From NCBI GenBank assembly GCA_023663365.1, contig JAMPHP010000001.1:1398027-1462026 (forward strand): a stretch of 64,000 nt of DNA, read 5' to 3'. Position 1 is the stretch's first letter. The number at the start of each line of letters is the position of its first letter. Shown piece by piece: positions 1 through 9,809 of this stretch. Position numbers and translations under genes: made by a program. The stretch is from Muribaculaceae bacterium. GTDB taxonomy: Bacteria; Bacteroidota; Bacteroidia; Bacteroidales; Muribaculaceae. The notes beneath the pieces are model-generated. The model was not told where the DNA came from. It searched no databases and worked only from the letters and a program-made list of their open reading frames with translations.

Positions 1-65
1 TCAACTATATAAAAGAAAATCAGTTCAACCTGAGTGTACAGGTAAACTGATTTTCATCACTTTTG

Positions 66-138
66 TGGTGCCACCAGGAATCGAACCGGGGACACAAGGA
101 TTTTCAGTCCTTTGCTCTACCAACTGAGCTATGGCACC
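66..138 (-). tRNA. tRNA-Phe (anticodon GAA)
   Basis: Read on the minus strand, a 73-nt cloverleaf folds with acceptor stem GGTGCCA/TGGCACC-type pairing, D-arm AGCTCAGTTGGTAGAGC, anticodon stem-loop GGACTGAAAATCC with GAA in the loop, and T-arm around GGTTCGATTCC. The discriminator base is A and CCA is not encoded. A matching promoter lies just upstream. Confidence 0.97.
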
Positions 139-164
139 GTGGGTGTTTTTCCCTTTTTGCGATG

Positions 165-196
165 CAAAGTTACGGCCTTTTTTTTGTTCTGCCAAA
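165..196 (-). promoter_or_regulatory. Bacteroidetes promoter of tRNA-Phe
   Basis: On the minus strand the -33 box TTTG (193-196) is followed after 20 bases by the -7 box TAACTTTG (165-172), a full match to the Bacteroidetes consensus. Transcription would start about 20 nt before the tRNA. The -33 box lies inside a small perfect palindrome (190-206). Confidence 0.85.
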
Positions 197-252
197 TTTT
201 TTGGCAACTTTTTTTGTTCTTTTTTTGCTTGTTTTCGGCTTTGGGTTGGTTC

Positions 253-1827
253 TCAGTGTGTTGTGGCGGCGATTGCGCGGGCGGTCATTATGCCGTCGAT
301 CGCAGCTGAGACGATTCCACCGGCGTAGCCGGCTCCTTCGCCGCAAGGGTAGAGGCCGGGCACGTCGATGTGGCGGAGTGTGTCGGGGAGGCGAGGGATG
401 CGCACGGGTGCCGAGGTGCGTGTTTCGTCGCCGATGAGTGTTGCCTCGGGTGTGAGGAAGCCTCGCTGCTTGTGGTCGAAGGTGCGGAAGGCCTCTTTCA
501 TGCGTCGCGCCACGGGTTCGGGCAGGAGGGCGTCGACGCGTGCCGAAATCAGGCCGGGCGGATATGATGAGCGGGGCAGGGTGGTGGAGAGGCGCCCTGC
601 CACGAAGTCGGTCATGCGCTGGGCCGGTGCTTGCTGTGTGCGTCCGGCAGCTTCAAAGAATGTGCTTTCGATGCTTTCTTGGTAGTGCATCATCTTGAGC
701 ATGTTGTGGCGCGGGTCGTCGGTGTCGGGGATGTCGTCGGGCAGTATTTCTACGACAAGGCCTGAGTTGGCCCATCGTGTGCCTCGGTTGGCGGGCGACA
801 TGCCGTTGACCACGAGTTGGCCGGGTGCGCTTGCGGCAGGTATGATGTAGCCGCCGGGGCACATGCAGAATGAGTAGACGGCGCGGTCATCGACTCGTGT
901 GAGGATGGAGTACTCGGCGGGCGGCAGGTATTTTCCGCGTCCTTGCGGCGAGTGGTACTGGAGTCGGTCGATGAGCTCCTGGGGATGCTCGAGGCGCACT
1001 CCCACGGCAATGCCTTTTGGCTGCATGGCGATGTCGGCATCGGCGAGCATGTGGTATACGTCGCGCGCTGAGTGGCCGGTGGCGAGCAGCACGGGGCCGA
1101 GCCACTGCTGCCCGTCGGCACTTCGGGCACCTTCGACGGCTCCTGTCGCTTGGTTGCGGATCAGTCCTGTCACTTTTGTGCCGAAGTGCACTTGGCCTCC
1201 TGCTGCGAGGATGGTACCGCGCATGGCTTTGATCACGGCGGGCAGGCGGTCGGTGCCGATGTGCGGGTGAGCGTCGACGAGGATTGCGTCCTGCGCTCCG
1301 TGTGTGTGGAAGATCTGCAGGACTTTGTCGACGGGGCCACGCTTTTTGCTGCGGGTGTACAGCTTGCCGTCGGAGTATGCGCCGGCGCCGCCTTCGCCGA
1401 AGCAGTAGTTTGAGTCGGGGTTGACTTTTCCTTCACGATTTATTGCCACCATGTCGGCTCGCCTGCTGTCCACGTCTTTGCCGCGCTCAAGCACTATGGG
1501 GCGTATGCCGAGTTCGATCAGCTCGAGAGCGGCGAACAGTCCGGCGGGACCTGCCCCCACTATGATTACCTGCTTTTCGGCATGGCTGACGTCGGGGTAG
1601 GCTATCGGTGTGTAGGCCGATGCTTGAGGGTCGATGGAGTCGATGTGCACACGCACGGTGAGGTTCACCATCACGCGTCGCTGCCGTGCGTCGATGGAGC
1701 GGCGTGTGATGTCGACTTTCTTTACTCGTTTAGGGTCTATGCGGAGCTGTTCGGCGCAGTATCGGCTCAGCAGCGAGTCGGTGGCTGCGGTGCGCGGATC
1801 TATGCGGAGGTTGAGGTTCTCAAGCAT
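253..1827 (-). CDS. FAD-dependent dehydrogenase-like protein (COG2509 type)
   Basis: The 524-residue protein has an N-terminal region of about 90 residues, then a dinucleotide-binding Rossmann motif VGAGPAGLFAALELIELG that marks FAD binding. The rest follows the uncharacterised FAD-dependent dehydrogenase family COG2509, including a glycine-rich C-terminal segment PCGEGAGYAGGI that normally closes over the flavin. Substrate is unknown; these proteins are thought to be cytoplasmic oxidoreductases. The start codon overlaps the end of the MATE gene by 8 bases, so translation is probably coupled and this is the last gene of a five-gene operon beginning with nfo. Length is normal for the family. 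Confidence 0.88.
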   Translation of the reverse strand: MLENLNLRIDPRTAATDSLLSRYCAEQLRIDPKRVKKVDITRRSIDARQRRVMVNLTVRVHIDSIDPQASAYTPIAYPDVSHAEKQVIIVGAGPAGLFAALELIELGIRPIVLERGKDVDSRRADMVAINREGKVNPDSNYCFGEGGAGAYSDGKLYTRSKKRGPVDKVLQIFHTHGAQDAILVDAHPHIGTDRLPAVIKAMRGTILAAGGQVHFGTKVTGLIRNQATGAVEGARSADGQQWLGPVLLATGHSARDVYHMLADADIAMQPKGIAVGVRLEHPQELIDRLQYHSPQGRGKYLPPAEYSILTRVDDRAVYSFCMCPGGYIIPAASAPGQLVVNGMSPANRGTRWANSGLVVEILPDDIPDTDDPRHNMLKMMHYQESIESTFFEAAGRTQQAPAQRMTDFVAGRLSTTLPRSSYPPGLISARVDALLPEPVARRMKEAFRTFDHKQRGFLTPEATLIGDETRTSAPVRIPRLPDTLRHIDVPGLYPCGEGAGYAGGIVSAAIDGIMTARAIAATTH

Positions 1828-3226
1828 TGCTGTTCTTTAGTTGTGTGAGGTGCTGTGCCAGGCGCCGGTTCATCACCAGGGCTGTAATGAGTGCGAGGAC
1901 GAAGGCTATGAAGTCGCTTGTGCACATCGACACCCATACGCCGTCGACACCCAGGCGTGGCGGGAGCAGCCAGAGGAGCGGCAGCAGGAAGATGAGCTGC
2001 CGGGTGAGCGACAGGAAGATGGATAGCTTCGGCTTGCCAATCGACTGAAAGTAGTTCTGAATCACGATCTGTGCACCGACCAGAGGGTAGAAGATGAAGA
2101 ATATGCGGAAGCCGTCGCGGGCTATGGTTACCATGCCGCTGTCGGTGGTGAACATGTGGCTTATCGTGTCGGGGAGCAACTCGGTGAGGAGCCAGCCGAC
2201 AACGGCCACTCCTGTGGCTATCCAGATGCCGCGCATCAGTGTGCCCTTAACTCTCGGCCAGTTTGCAGCGCCGTAGTTATAGCCGAGGATGGGCTGCATG
2301 CCTTGTGTGATGCCGAATATAATCATCACAAAGAACATCGATGTGCGGTTGATAATGCCGTAGGCACCTACTGCGAGGTTGCCGTCGGCCCCGGCGCTGT
2401 CGAGCAGGGCTTTGTTGATGAATACCACCACCAGGCAAGCGCAGCAGTTCATCAGAAATGGCGACAGACCGATGGCGTAGACTTTGCGCATAAGCGACCA
2501 CGAGAGGCGGAAGCCTGCCCGGGTGAAGCGGATGTAGCTTTTCTTGGAGCAGAAGTGATACAGCACCCACACGAATGCCGATGCCTGGCCGCACATGGTG
2601 GCTGCCGCGGCTCCACGGATGCCCCAGTCGAGGCCGAAGATGAGCACCGGTGCCACCACCACATTGACGGCCACCGAGAGCAGGGCCGAGACCATTGCTT
2701 TGCGCGGATAGCCTGTGGCTCGCATGAGGTTGTTGAGCCCGAGGAAAACGTAGCTCACCGGCGTGCCGAGCAGGATTATGAGCATGAATTCGTGTGCGTA
2801 GCTGAGTGTCTCGTCGGTGGCGCCGAAGAAGTAGAGGATGTCGTCGAGGAAGATTATTCCGAACGACATTATCACCAGTGCGTGAATGAGGCAGAATACG
2901 AGTACGTTGCCAACCACTTGCGATGCTTTGCCGGGGGCTTTCTGCCCCAGGAAAATCGACGATATGGTGGCACCGCCCACGGCCACGAGCACGCAGAATG
3001 CCACCACGAGGTTCATCAGCGGGAATGTAATGGCCAGGCCTGTGATAGCCATGGCACCCACTCCGCGCCCGATGAAGATGCTGTCGATGATGTTGTAGAG
3101 CGAGGTCGCGAGGCTTGCGATGATGGCGGGCAGGGAGTACTGCAACAGCAGCTTGCCTATGGGGAGTGTGCCGAGCACGTTTGGCGTGCCCGCAGCTGCG
3201 GCTGTTGTCTTCGCTTCTTCGCTCAT
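1820..3226 (-). CDS. MATE family efflux transporter
   Basis: A 468-residue, twelve-helix membrane protein with the two-fold repeat of multidrug and toxin extrusion (MATE) carriers. The first half starts with a soluble stretch, then PIGKLLLQYSLPAIIASLA and an IDSIFIGRGVGAMAITGLA segment typical of MATE helices 1-2; the second half repeats the pattern (YGIINRTSMFFVMIIFGITQ, PILGYNYGA). MATE proteins export cationic drugs or metabolites in exchange for Na+ or H+; no substrate can be read here. It starts 7 nt after the serine ammonia-lyase stop and overlaps the next gene by 8 nt, so all are likely co-transcribed. Confidence 0.93.
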   Translation of the reverse strand: MSEEAKTTAAAAGTPNVLGTLPIGKLLLQYSLPAIIASLATSLYNIIDSIFIGRGVGAMAITGLAITFPLMNLVVAFCVLVAVGGATISSIFLGQKAPGKASQVVGNVLVFCLIHALVIMSFGIIFLDDILYFFGATDETLSYAHEFMLIILLGTPVSYVFLGLNNLMRATGYPRKAMVSALLSVAVNVVVAPVLIFGLDWGIRGAAAATMCGQASAFVWVLYHFCSKKSYIRFTRAGFRLSWSLMRKVYAIGLSPFLMNCCACLVVVFINKALLDSAGADGNLAVGAYGIINRTSMFFVMIIFGITQGMQPILGYNYGAANWPRVKGTLMRGIWIATGVAVVGWLLTELLPDTISHMFTTDSGMVTIARDGFRIFFIFYPLVGAQIVIQNYFQSIGKPKLSIFLSLTRQLIFLLPLLWLLPPRLGVDGVWVSMCTSDFIAFVLALITALVMNRRLAQHLTQLKNSNA

Positions 3227-3233
3227 AGGAGTA

Positions 3234-4433
3234 TTATCGGATTACGGCAAGTCCGCCAAGGGCGGTCTCCTTATATAACGACGGAATGTCGTGCCCGGTT
3301 TGCTTCATCACTTCCACTATGCGGTCGAAATCGACGGAGTGCTTGCCATCGGAGAAGGCTGCATAGAGGTTGGCATCGAGAGCGCGTGCGGCGGCGTAGG
3401 CGTTGCGCTCGATGCAGGGAATCTGCACGAGGCCGCACACGGGGTCGCAGGTGAGCCCGAGGTGATGCTCAAGGCCCATTTCGGCCGAGTACTCTATCTG
3501 TGCCGGGGTGCCGCCGAAGAGTTGAGATGCTGCCGCTGCGGCCATGGCACAGGCCACGCCTACTTCGCCTTGGCAACCGACCTCGGCGCCTGATACTGAG
3601 GCGTTGAACTTTACAACATTTCCGAATAGACCGGCTGTGGCGAGGGCACGGAGGATGCGCTGCTCTGAAAAGCCTTTGGAGTGATGGAGGTGATAGAGGA
3701 CGGCGGGGACGATACCGCAGGAGCCGCAGGTGGGGGCTGTGACGATACGGCCGCCGGCGGCGTTCTCTTCGGATACGGCCAGCGCATAGGCATAGACCAG
3801 GCCGCGGCTCTTGAGCGACTTGTTGTAGCCCTCGGCATGCACGTAGTAGCTCACAGCCTTGCGGCGTACGCCAAGGCCGCCGGGGAGCACGCCTTCGGCT
3901 TCGATGCCTCGCTGCACCGCCTCCTGCATCACCTTCCACACCTCGGCGAGGTAGTCCCAGATTTCGGGGCCTTCGTGGCGGCCGACATACTCCCAGTAGC
4001 TCGTGCCTTCGCGCTCGCACCAGGCCTGAATGTCCTTGATTTTTGTGAGAGGGTAGATGGAAGGCCCTGAGCTGCGCTGCTGACCTTCCTCCACGATGTC
4101 GCCACCGCCTACCGAGTAGACTGTCCAGGAGTCGATTTCCGCCCCATCGTTGCCGAACGCCCGGAAGGTCATGCCGTTGGTGTGGAAGGGGAGTACCGTC
4201 TCGGGTTTCCAGACAATCTCTGCCGGAGCCTGGGGTGTGAGCACAGCCAGGATGGCCTGGTCCGTGAGGTGACCGCGCCCGGTGGCGGCAAGAGCGCCGT
4301 AGAGAGTGACCTCGAAGCGGGCGGCACGCCCTGCATTTCGTGCGGCGAAGAGCTCGGCGGCCTTCCTCGGCCCCATTGTGTGGGAGCTCGAGGGGCCAAG
4401 GCCGATTTTATAGATTTGGCGGATGGATTCCAT
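3234..4433 (-). CDS. sdaA: L-serine ammonia-lyase (iron-sulfur)
   Basis: Converts L-serine to pyruvate and ammonia using a [4Fe-4S] cluster. The 399-residue single chain has the N-terminal regulatory domain signature GLGPSSSHTMGPRKAAE and the C-terminal catalytic part with cysteine motifs APTCGSCGIVPAVL, GCQGEVGVACAMAAAAA and LTCDPVCGLVQIPCIERN, which hold the cluster ligands. An upstream in-frame ATG (4499) exists, but the ATG at 4433 gives the canonical N-terminus and leaves only a 10-nt gap to the transporter gene. It is shorter than E. coli SdaA (about 450 residues), as is common in Bacteroidetes. The symbol is by family; sdaB would be equally fair. Confidence 0.93.
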   Translation of the reverse strand: MESIRQIYKIGLGPSSSHTMGPRKAAELFAARNAGRAARFEVTLYGALAATGRGHLTDQAILAVLTPQAPAEIVWKPETVLPFHTNGMTFRAFGNDGAEIDSWTVYSVGGGDIVEEGQQRSSGPSIYPLTKIKDIQAWCEREGTSYWEYVGRHEGPEIWDYLAEVWKVMQEAVQRGIEAEGVLPGGLGVRRKAVSYYVHAEGYNKSLKSRGLVYAYALAVSEENAAGGRIVTAPTCGSCGIVPAVLYHLHHSKGFSEQRILRALATAGLFGNVVKFNASVSGAEVGCQGEVGVACAMAAAAASQLFGGTPAQIEYSAEMGLEHHLGLTCDPVCGLVQIPCIERNAYAAARALDANLYAAFSDGKHSVDFDRIVEVMKQTGHDIPSLYKETALGGLAVIR

Positions 4434-4443
4434 AATTTTAGTG

Positions 4444-6243
4444 TTACTTATTTTGAGATCCGAAGGTCTCCTTGATGTTCCACACGGCCACGGAGCCAAT
4501 CAGCAGGAGCACGCCCGAAACTACGAGCATACCCACAGTGAATGGAGCGCCATTGTCGGCTGCGGGGAAGCAATGGAGGATGAGACCACCGCAGAGCGCT
4601 GCTACAATCTGCGGGATGGTGATGGTGCAGTTGAACAGGCCGAGGTAGGTGCCGATGTTTCCGCCCGAGAGAGCGTTGGTGAGGATGGTGAAGGGCATCG
4701 AGAGCATGGCGGCCCATGCGCAACCCATCAGGGCGTAGCTCACTGCGAGCACATAGGGGCTGTGGATGAAGTAGACCGAGATGAAGCCTGCGGCACCGAT
4801 GAGGAGGCTCAGCGAGTAGGCGAGCTTGCGGCGACGGAAGCCGGCGAGAGCGGCCGCCCATAGCACTGCGGCAATAGCCTGGATTGCGAAGAGGTTGCCG
4901 TTCCAGTCGCCGGCGTTCTGGTACTGCGGGGTGGCGGGGTTGAGAACCGTCTTGTAGTTGAGCTCAATCTCCTCGGGGCTGTTGACTGCGGGGAGAGTGG
5001 ATGTCTGCTCGAGCACGTAGCTGCCGGTGCCCTCGTCGAGCTTTGCTATGTGAGCGAGGGTGAGTGCGGTGCCGGGCTCAACGAGCGAGAGCTCCGATAC
5101 AACCTTTGCGCCTTGGCTGATTTCGGTAGGCTCGCCATCGACAGTGAGAATGCTTCCGCTATGTGCAAAGACGGTGCCTGCAGGGTCGATTTTCTCGACG
5201 CCGTTCTGCATCACGATAGCACCACCGGCGATGAGTGTGTCGCCATCGAGGACTACCAATGAGGGTTTAGAGAAGGTGCCGTCGACCTCGATGCCTGCGA
5301 TGGCGAGGCGGCCTTCGGATACTACGGGGCGCTCGGAGTTGAAGATATACTTATCGTCGTACTTCTGACCGTCGATACTCACACCGGTGATTTCCTGCAC
5401 GGAAGGTGCGTCGAAGGCCTGCAGTGCTACTGCATCGGTAGAGTAGGTCCACATATAGAGGAATGCGGCCCAGCAGAAGAACTGCACAAGGCCCACCGTC
5501 CAGAAAACCTTGGGAGCTTTAACCAGCAGGCGGAGCATATTCTCGCTCTCGCCCTTGCTCTCCTTGCTGTCGTCGATGCCGTGGAACTGGGCGTATTCAT
5601 GAGGGGGCATCTCCTTGACCTTGGCAAAGGTATAAGCCACGCAGATGGCAAGGATGATGGCACCGATATAGAACGCCCAAGTCACCGTAGGGGGCACCTC
5701 ACCGGCGGGTGCGGTGTTGCTGAGGAAGAGCGCCAGCACAAAAGGTGCTATATAGCCCACCACGGAGCCTGCATTGCAGAGGAAGGACTGGATAGAGTAG
5801 GCCAGGCCTTTCTGCTTCTCGTTCACCATGTCGCCCACGAGCATCTTGAAGGGCTGCATGGCCATGTTGATCGACGTGTCGAGCAGCATGAGCATGACCA
5901 GGCCGAACATTATCGCCGCCGATATGCCCAAGCCGAGTGAGCCGGCATTGGGGAGGAAGCACATCACCACGATGGCTACGATAGCACCGATAAGCAGATA
6001 TGGGAGGCGGCGGCCCAGACGCGTCCAGGTGCGGTCGCTGGCGCTACCCACGATAGGCTGCACGATCAGACCCATCAGCGGGGGCAATATCCAGAAGTAG
6101 CTCAGGTCGTGAGGGTCGGCTCCGATAGTAGAGAAGATGCGGCTCACCTGTGAGCTCTGAAGAGCGTAGGCTATCTGCACTCCGAAGAAGCCGAAGCTCA
6201 GATTCCATAGTTTCCAGAAACTTAAATCACGTTGGTCTTTCAT
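4444..6243 (-). CDS. MFS transporter of the SLC45/sucrose-maltose type with periplasmic insert
   Basis: The 599-residue carrier begins [20 protein letters not shown] and carries [20 protein letters not shown] and [18 protein letters not shown], the helix 1 to loop 2-3 signatures of the sugar-transporting branch related to plant SUC and animal SLC45. Twelve helices are recognisable. Between helix 7 (near residue 250-266) and helix 8 (from about 445) lies a stretch of about 175 mostly hydrophilic, beta-rich residues where relatives have a short loop; by topology it faces the periplasm. The ATG at 6243 was preferred to one at 6354 because the latter adds a non-homologous tail and overlaps nfo. 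Sugar uptake is an inference; no glycan genes adjoin. Confidence 0.88.
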   Translation of the reverse strand: MKDQRDLSFWKLWNLSFGFFGVQIAYALQSSQVSRIFSTIGADPHDLSYFWILPPLMGLIVQPIVGSASDRTWTRLGRRLPYLLIGAIVAIVVMCFLPNAGSLGLGISAAIMFGLVMLMLLDTSINMAMQPFKMLVGDMVNEKQKGLAYSIQSFLCNAGSVVGYIAPFVLALFLSNTAPAGEVPPTVTWAFYIGAIILAICVAYTFAKVKEMPPHEYAQFHGIDDSKESKGESENMLRLLVKAPKVFWTVGLVQFFCWAAFLYMWTYSTDAVALQAFDAPSVQEITGVSIDGQKYDDKYIFNSERPVVSEGRLAIAGIEVDGTFSKPSLVVLDGDTLIAGGAIVMQNGVEKIDPAGTVFAHSGSILTVDGEPTEISQGAKVVSELSLVEPGTALTLAHIAKLDEGTGSYVLEQTSTLPAVNSPEEIELNYKTVLNPATPQYQNAGDWNGNLFAIQAIAAVLWAAALAGFRRRKLAYSLSLLIGAAGFISVYFIHSPYVLAVSYALMGCAWAAMLSMPFTILTNALSGGNIGTYLGLFNCTITIPQIVAALCGGLILHCFPAADNGAPFTVGMLVVSGVLLLIGSVAVWNIKETFGSQNK

Positions 6244-6308
6244 TGGTAAAATACTGATTCTTTTTATTAAGCTAAGTAATGATATGATGTTTTTGTAGTT
6301 ATAATCCG

Positions 6309-7151
6309 CTATTTGGCGCAGTGGGCTTTGAGCCACTCTATCTCGCTGCGCCACAGTGAGGTGTCGGGGGTCTCGAGGATGAGGGGTATGCCGTCGAACC
6401 GCGGGTCGGCCATGAGTCGTGCGAAGAAGTCAGCACCGACCGTTCCTTTGCCGATGGGGGCGTGCCTGTCGATGCGCGAGCCCACGGGGCGCATGGCATC
6501 GTTGAGGTGCATACCTTTGAGGTAGCCAAATCCGACGATACGGTCGAAGTCGGCCCATGCTTTATCGTAGCCCTCGCCCGCGAGATCGTAGCCTGCGGCA
6601 GTGGCATGGCAGGTGTCGATGCACACACCCACGCGGCTCTTATCGTCGACACCGCCGATGATGGCCGCAAGATGCTCGAAGGAGTATCCCAAAGCCGAGC
6701 CTTGGCCTGCGGTGTTCTCTATCACGGCACACACGCCCTCGGTGCGGGCAAGCGCATAGTTGATCGACTCGGCCACTCGAGCAAGGCTTTCTTCCTCGCT
6801 TATCTTCTTAAGGTGAGAGCCGGGGTGGAAGTTGAGGCGGTCGATGCCGAGCTGAGCGCAGCGCCGCAGCTCATCGACGAATGTGATGCGCGACAGATGC
6901 AGCTTCCGGGCGTCGGGCGAGCCGAGGTTTACCACAAAGGCAGAGTGGGGGAGAATTTGAGCCGGGCCGTAGCCGTAGCGGGCGCAAAGCTCCATGAAGT
7001 GCTCTACATCAGCACTATCGTAGGCCGGGGAGCTCCATCGGAGAGGATCGATAAGATTGAAAGCGAAAGCGCCGGCGCCCAATTCATGAGCCTCGGCAGG
7101 AGCAACACTTATAGTGGGAGTTGACGCTACGTGTGCACCGATGTATTTCAT
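6309..7151 (-). CDS. nfo: Endonuclease IV (deoxyribonuclease IV)
   Basis: AP endonuclease of base-excision repair, a TIM barrel with three zinc ions that cuts 5' of abasic sites. The 280-residue length is standard. Signatures are IGAHVASTPTISVAPAEAHELG at the start (split: GAHVA), LPHSAFVVNLGSPD, LNFHPGSHL, VIENTAGQGSALGYSFE, GVCIDTCHATAAGYDL and HLNDA...DRHAPIGKG, which include the metal-binding His, Glu and Asp. The start at 7151 fits the family; a longer reading to 7208 would run through the promoter at 7182-7213. First gene of the operon that continues with the MFS transporter 65 nt downstream. Confidence 0.95.
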   Translation of the reverse strand: MKYIGAHVASTPTISVAPAEAHELGAGAFAFNLIDPLRWSSPAYDSADVEHFMELCARYGYGPAQILPHSAFVVNLGSPDARKLHLSRITFVDELRRCAQLGIDRLNFHPGSHLKKISEEESLARVAESINYALARTEGVCAVIENTAGQGSALGYSFEHLAAIIGGVDDKSRVGVCIDTCHATAAGYDLAGEGYDKAWADFDRIVGFGYLKGMHLNDAMRPVGSRIDRHAPIGKGTVGADFFARLMADPRFDGIPLILETPDTSLWRSEIEWLKAHCAK

Positions 7152-7181
7152 CTTATCTACGCATTTTATGATAAAACTCCA

Positions 7182-7213
7182 CAAAAATACGAAAAAGTCG
7201 AGAGTCACACAAA
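7182..7213 (-). promoter_or_regulatory. Promoter of the nfo-MFS-sdaA-MATE-FAD operon
   Basis: Minus-strand TTTG (7210-7213), 20-base spacer, TATTTTTG (7182-7189): a full match to the Bacteroidetes consensus. The start site would lie about 25 nt before the nfo ATG at 7151, which supports that start codon. Confidence 0.8.
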
Positions 7214-7246
7214 TTTATTTGCGGATGCTTTGGCGTTTTCGTCCGT

Positions 7247-7273
7247 TGACAGTGGACACGCTGACAGTGGACA
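7247..7273. repeat. Two 12-bp direct repeats
   Basis: TGACAGTGGACA occurs at 7247-7258 and 7262-7273, a 15-bp period, between the receptor stop codon (7276) and the nfo promoter. It could be a protein-binding site or a decayed terminator; no good hairpin with a T-run is visible. Confidence 0.6.
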
Positions 7274-7275
7274 TT

Positions 7276-9807
7276 TTACCTTGCGCCTGACATTATGCCT
7301 GTGTTTGTATCTTCGCTCGACATACGCTGTCGGGCATTTTCTCTTGATTTACCAAAGTCAAGATTGAAAGAGAATTTCAGCAGGGCAACCTTGGTAAGAT
7401 TCTTTGAATATAGAGTTTGTGTATATGGAGCGATTGCGGAGAAGTTTTCCACTGTCTGCCTATATTCCTTTTCAAATGGATTATAGACGCATACTGCCGC
7501 GCTCCATTTAGGCTTGTTATAGCGGATTGAGAATTGATGGTTGCGCTCTCCCTTGCGAAGTGTCTCACCCCACAGATTGTTGCTTGCTGTGGTAAATTCT
7601 GCCACAAAAGTCCAGTTTTTCCAAGTGGCGAATAACTCTCCATAAAATCCGAGATTTGAATGGGTATGCGTGTAATTGTTACCTTGGCTGATGAAGCGCT
7701 GATATAGAGTTGTAAACCGGATTGTGATGTAATCCTTGTATGGTTTGATGAAAAGCCACGTATGCCAATTCAACCTATGAAATCCCAGTTGGTTATCCAT
7801 GGTGCGGATTATCATGTTGTCCTCAGCTACGTCTTGTTCCATTACCGGTTTGTGGTCATAGTTGTAAATTGCAATGGAACCTATGCCCATGAATTTGCAG
7901 AAATCCCAGTTTGCCATGAGCTGTGCACTGTAGTAAGTCGTGGTTTTCAGATTTGGATTGCCACGACGTGCCTGATATGCGTCAATCTGTTGTGTTACAG
8001 AGCTAAGGTCAGCCAAAGAGGGAGCATATCCTGAAATTTCGCCACTGAATCGCACAAACAGTCCTCTCACGACACCCCATGACAAATTCAGACGAGGATT
8101 GAATATATATTTTTCAAGATGCCGACCATCCTGATCACTGAAGGTACGCAATGCGCCCAATCCGACAGAGTAGTCTACCCGACGTAGTCGGGATTGGAAT
8201 TCAGCATAAATATTTGTCTGGGAGGAATTCATTCTTACATCGCTGTTGCTTACGCCGGAATAGATATTTTTCAACCATTCCTGACGTTGCTTGATGCCTC
8301 CCGTAAGTTTACCGAAATTAAACTCCCGCTCATATATGCCTTCGCCGAACAGCGACCATTTGGTACCATCGATATGTGAATTGAAAGCATCCACCGTTTC
8401 TTCCTCCCGACTCATACGATATGAATGATTGTTGCGGCTGTCAAGGTAAGAACCGACAAGGTCAAAATAGAGGCGTTGTTTATGAGGTAGAGTCAGTTGA
8501 TAGTATATATCGAGAGAGGGGACATTCAGCCGAGTTGTGGTGTTGTCGAAAATGTTATACTGTTCGTTGTCTTGGTATAAACGGCTATTCCTGTCAGCGA
8601 AAGAATTTGGCTCATCCTTATAATAATTCCTCGCGTTGATACTCAGCATCTGCTTGTCGCCGTCCTGCCATACGTATCTCAAGGAAGCCTTTATCTGGTC
8701 GTACTTGAAAGGTGTCTTTTCTCCGACTTCTTTATTTGTCACAGCCCTGTCGGTGAAATGGTAGGTTTCCTCATTCTCACGAATCCAGTCATTGTCACGG
8801 CGCTCCCAATTAACGACCGCATTGAACATGGACTTTTCGGTATTGTAGCGTCCGGCAAGGTTGTAGCCTCCCCAGCCTCCATAGTTGGCCGCTTGGGTAA
8901 AATCACCATTGACATTGCCTCCCGATGTGCGGTACTTGACAATATAGTTCATCACAGCCTTTACTCCTCCATATCTCATGCCGGGGTTGTCGATATACTC
9001 CACACGCGATATATTCTGAGGATTCAAGGCAAGGACTTCCTCTGTCGTGACCTCAACACCATTTATGCGAAGCTGCACGGCATCTTGACCGTCGATATTT
9101 ATAGTATTATTTAGTGTACTGACTGAGATGCGTGGCAGGTTAAGGGCTATAATCAGATTGATTCCATTGGTTGATGCTCGACGTTGTTGTTCATTCGGTG
9201 TTATAACCTGCCTGTCAATCTTGCGTATCACAGGGTCAGCTGATACGGTGACTGTGTTCAATTCCACTGCTTGGAATTCCATAATCACTGTACCTGCCGA
9301 GAAGTTATTCAATGAGTGTGTTGCCGGCTTATAACCCAAGCAACTGAACTTTGCGACTACAGGAGCAATATCGCACGGAATGTGAAAACGACCGTAATCA
9401 TCGGAAAATCCATAAGTAATAAGCGATGAATCTCTTGGATTCAGCAGCATTATAGTTGCAGCCTCCACCGGTTCATTATCAGAGTCTATGACTTGGCCCG
9501 AATAAGTATATTTGCCATGCTGCAGAGCCTCCACATAATAGTTGCCCTTTTTCTCTGAGAGAGTAATAGGGTGCAGTCCTATTATCTGGCGTATGGCACT
9601 TCCAATATCGTCGGTGTCAATCTTTGAGGAAGTTTTGTAGTTGCCAAGTTCCTTGTAGATGAATGCGATGTTGATGTCAGGATGGTCTTGACTTATTTCA
9701 ACAAGTGCATGTGATACAGGTGTGTTGTGGAAAGAGTATGTGTACTTTTTGGCGTTGGCGGAAATGAAGCCCACCATCGCCATTATGATAATGATGATGC
9801 GTTTCAT
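7276..9807 (-). CDS. TonB-dependent-receptor-like outer membrane protein with STN domain
   Basis: 843 residues with a signal peptide (MKRIIIIIMAMVGFISANA). After it come an STN-like secretin/TonB signalling domain (about 25-90), a carboxypeptidase-regulatory-like beta sandwich (about 98-180, starting YSGQVIDSDNEPVEAATIML), a plug-like region (about 190-300) and a long barrel rich in aromatic beta strands. STN domains touch the periplasmic part of anti-sigma factors, and here the anti-sigma and sigma genes lie directly upstream with 2-nt and overlapping junctions. So it is likely both an importer or sensor and the regulator of its own expression. No SusD partner gene is nearby. The ligand is unknown. 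The C-terminus is SGAR rather than the usual terminal aromatic residue. Confidence 0.85.
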   Translation of the reverse strand: MKRIIIIIMAMVGFISANAKKYTYSFHNTPVSHALVEISQDHPDINIAFIYKELGNYKTSSKIDTDDIGSAIRQIIGLHPITLSEKKGNYYVEALQHGKYTYSGQVIDSDNEPVEAATIMLLNPRDSSLITYGFSDDYGRFHIPCDIAPVVAKFSCLGYKPATHSLNNFSAGTVIMEFQAVELNTVTVSADPVIRKIDRQVITPNEQQRRASTNGINLIIALNLPRISVSTLNNTINIDGQDAVQLRINGVEVTTEEVLALNPQNISRVEYIDNPGMRYGGVKAVMNYIVKYRTSGGNVNGDFTQAANYGGWGGYNLAGRYNTEKSMFNAVVNWERRDNDWIRENEETYHFTDRAVTNKEVGEKTPFKYDQIKASLRYVWQDGDKQMLSINARNYYKDEPNSFADRNSRLYQDNEQYNIFDNTTTRLNVPSLDIYYQLTLPHKQRLYFDLVGSYLDSRNNHSYRMSREEETVDAFNSHIDGTKWSLFGEGIYEREFNFGKLTGGIKQRQEWLKNIYSGVSNSDVRMNSSQTNIYAEFQSRLRRVDYSVGLGALRTFSDQDGRHLEKYIFNPRLNLSWGVVRGLFVRFSGEISGYAPSLADLSSVTQQIDAYQARRGNPNLKTTTYYSAQLMANWDFCKFMGIGSIAIYNYDHKPVMEQDVAEDNMIIRTMDNQLGFHRLNWHTWLFIKPYKDYITIRFTTLYQRFISQGNNYTHTHSNLGFYGELFATWKNWTFVAEFTTASNNLWGETLRKGERNHQFSIRYNKPKWSAAVCVYNPFEKEYRQTVENFSAIAPYTQTLYSKNLTKVALLKFSFNLDFGKSRENARQRMSSEDTNTGIMSGAR

Positions 9808-9809
9808 AT

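Noticed and set aside
190..206. Palindrome TGCCAAATTTTTTGGCA as a terminator for the FAD gene
   Set aside because: In the minus-strand transcript the tail is A-rich, not U-rich, and the -33 box of the tRNA-Phe promoter lies in it.
2156..3454. Plus-strand open frame of over 400 codons
   Set aside because: Codon shadow of the MATE and serine ammonia-lyase genes, rich in His, Glu and Cys without any motif.
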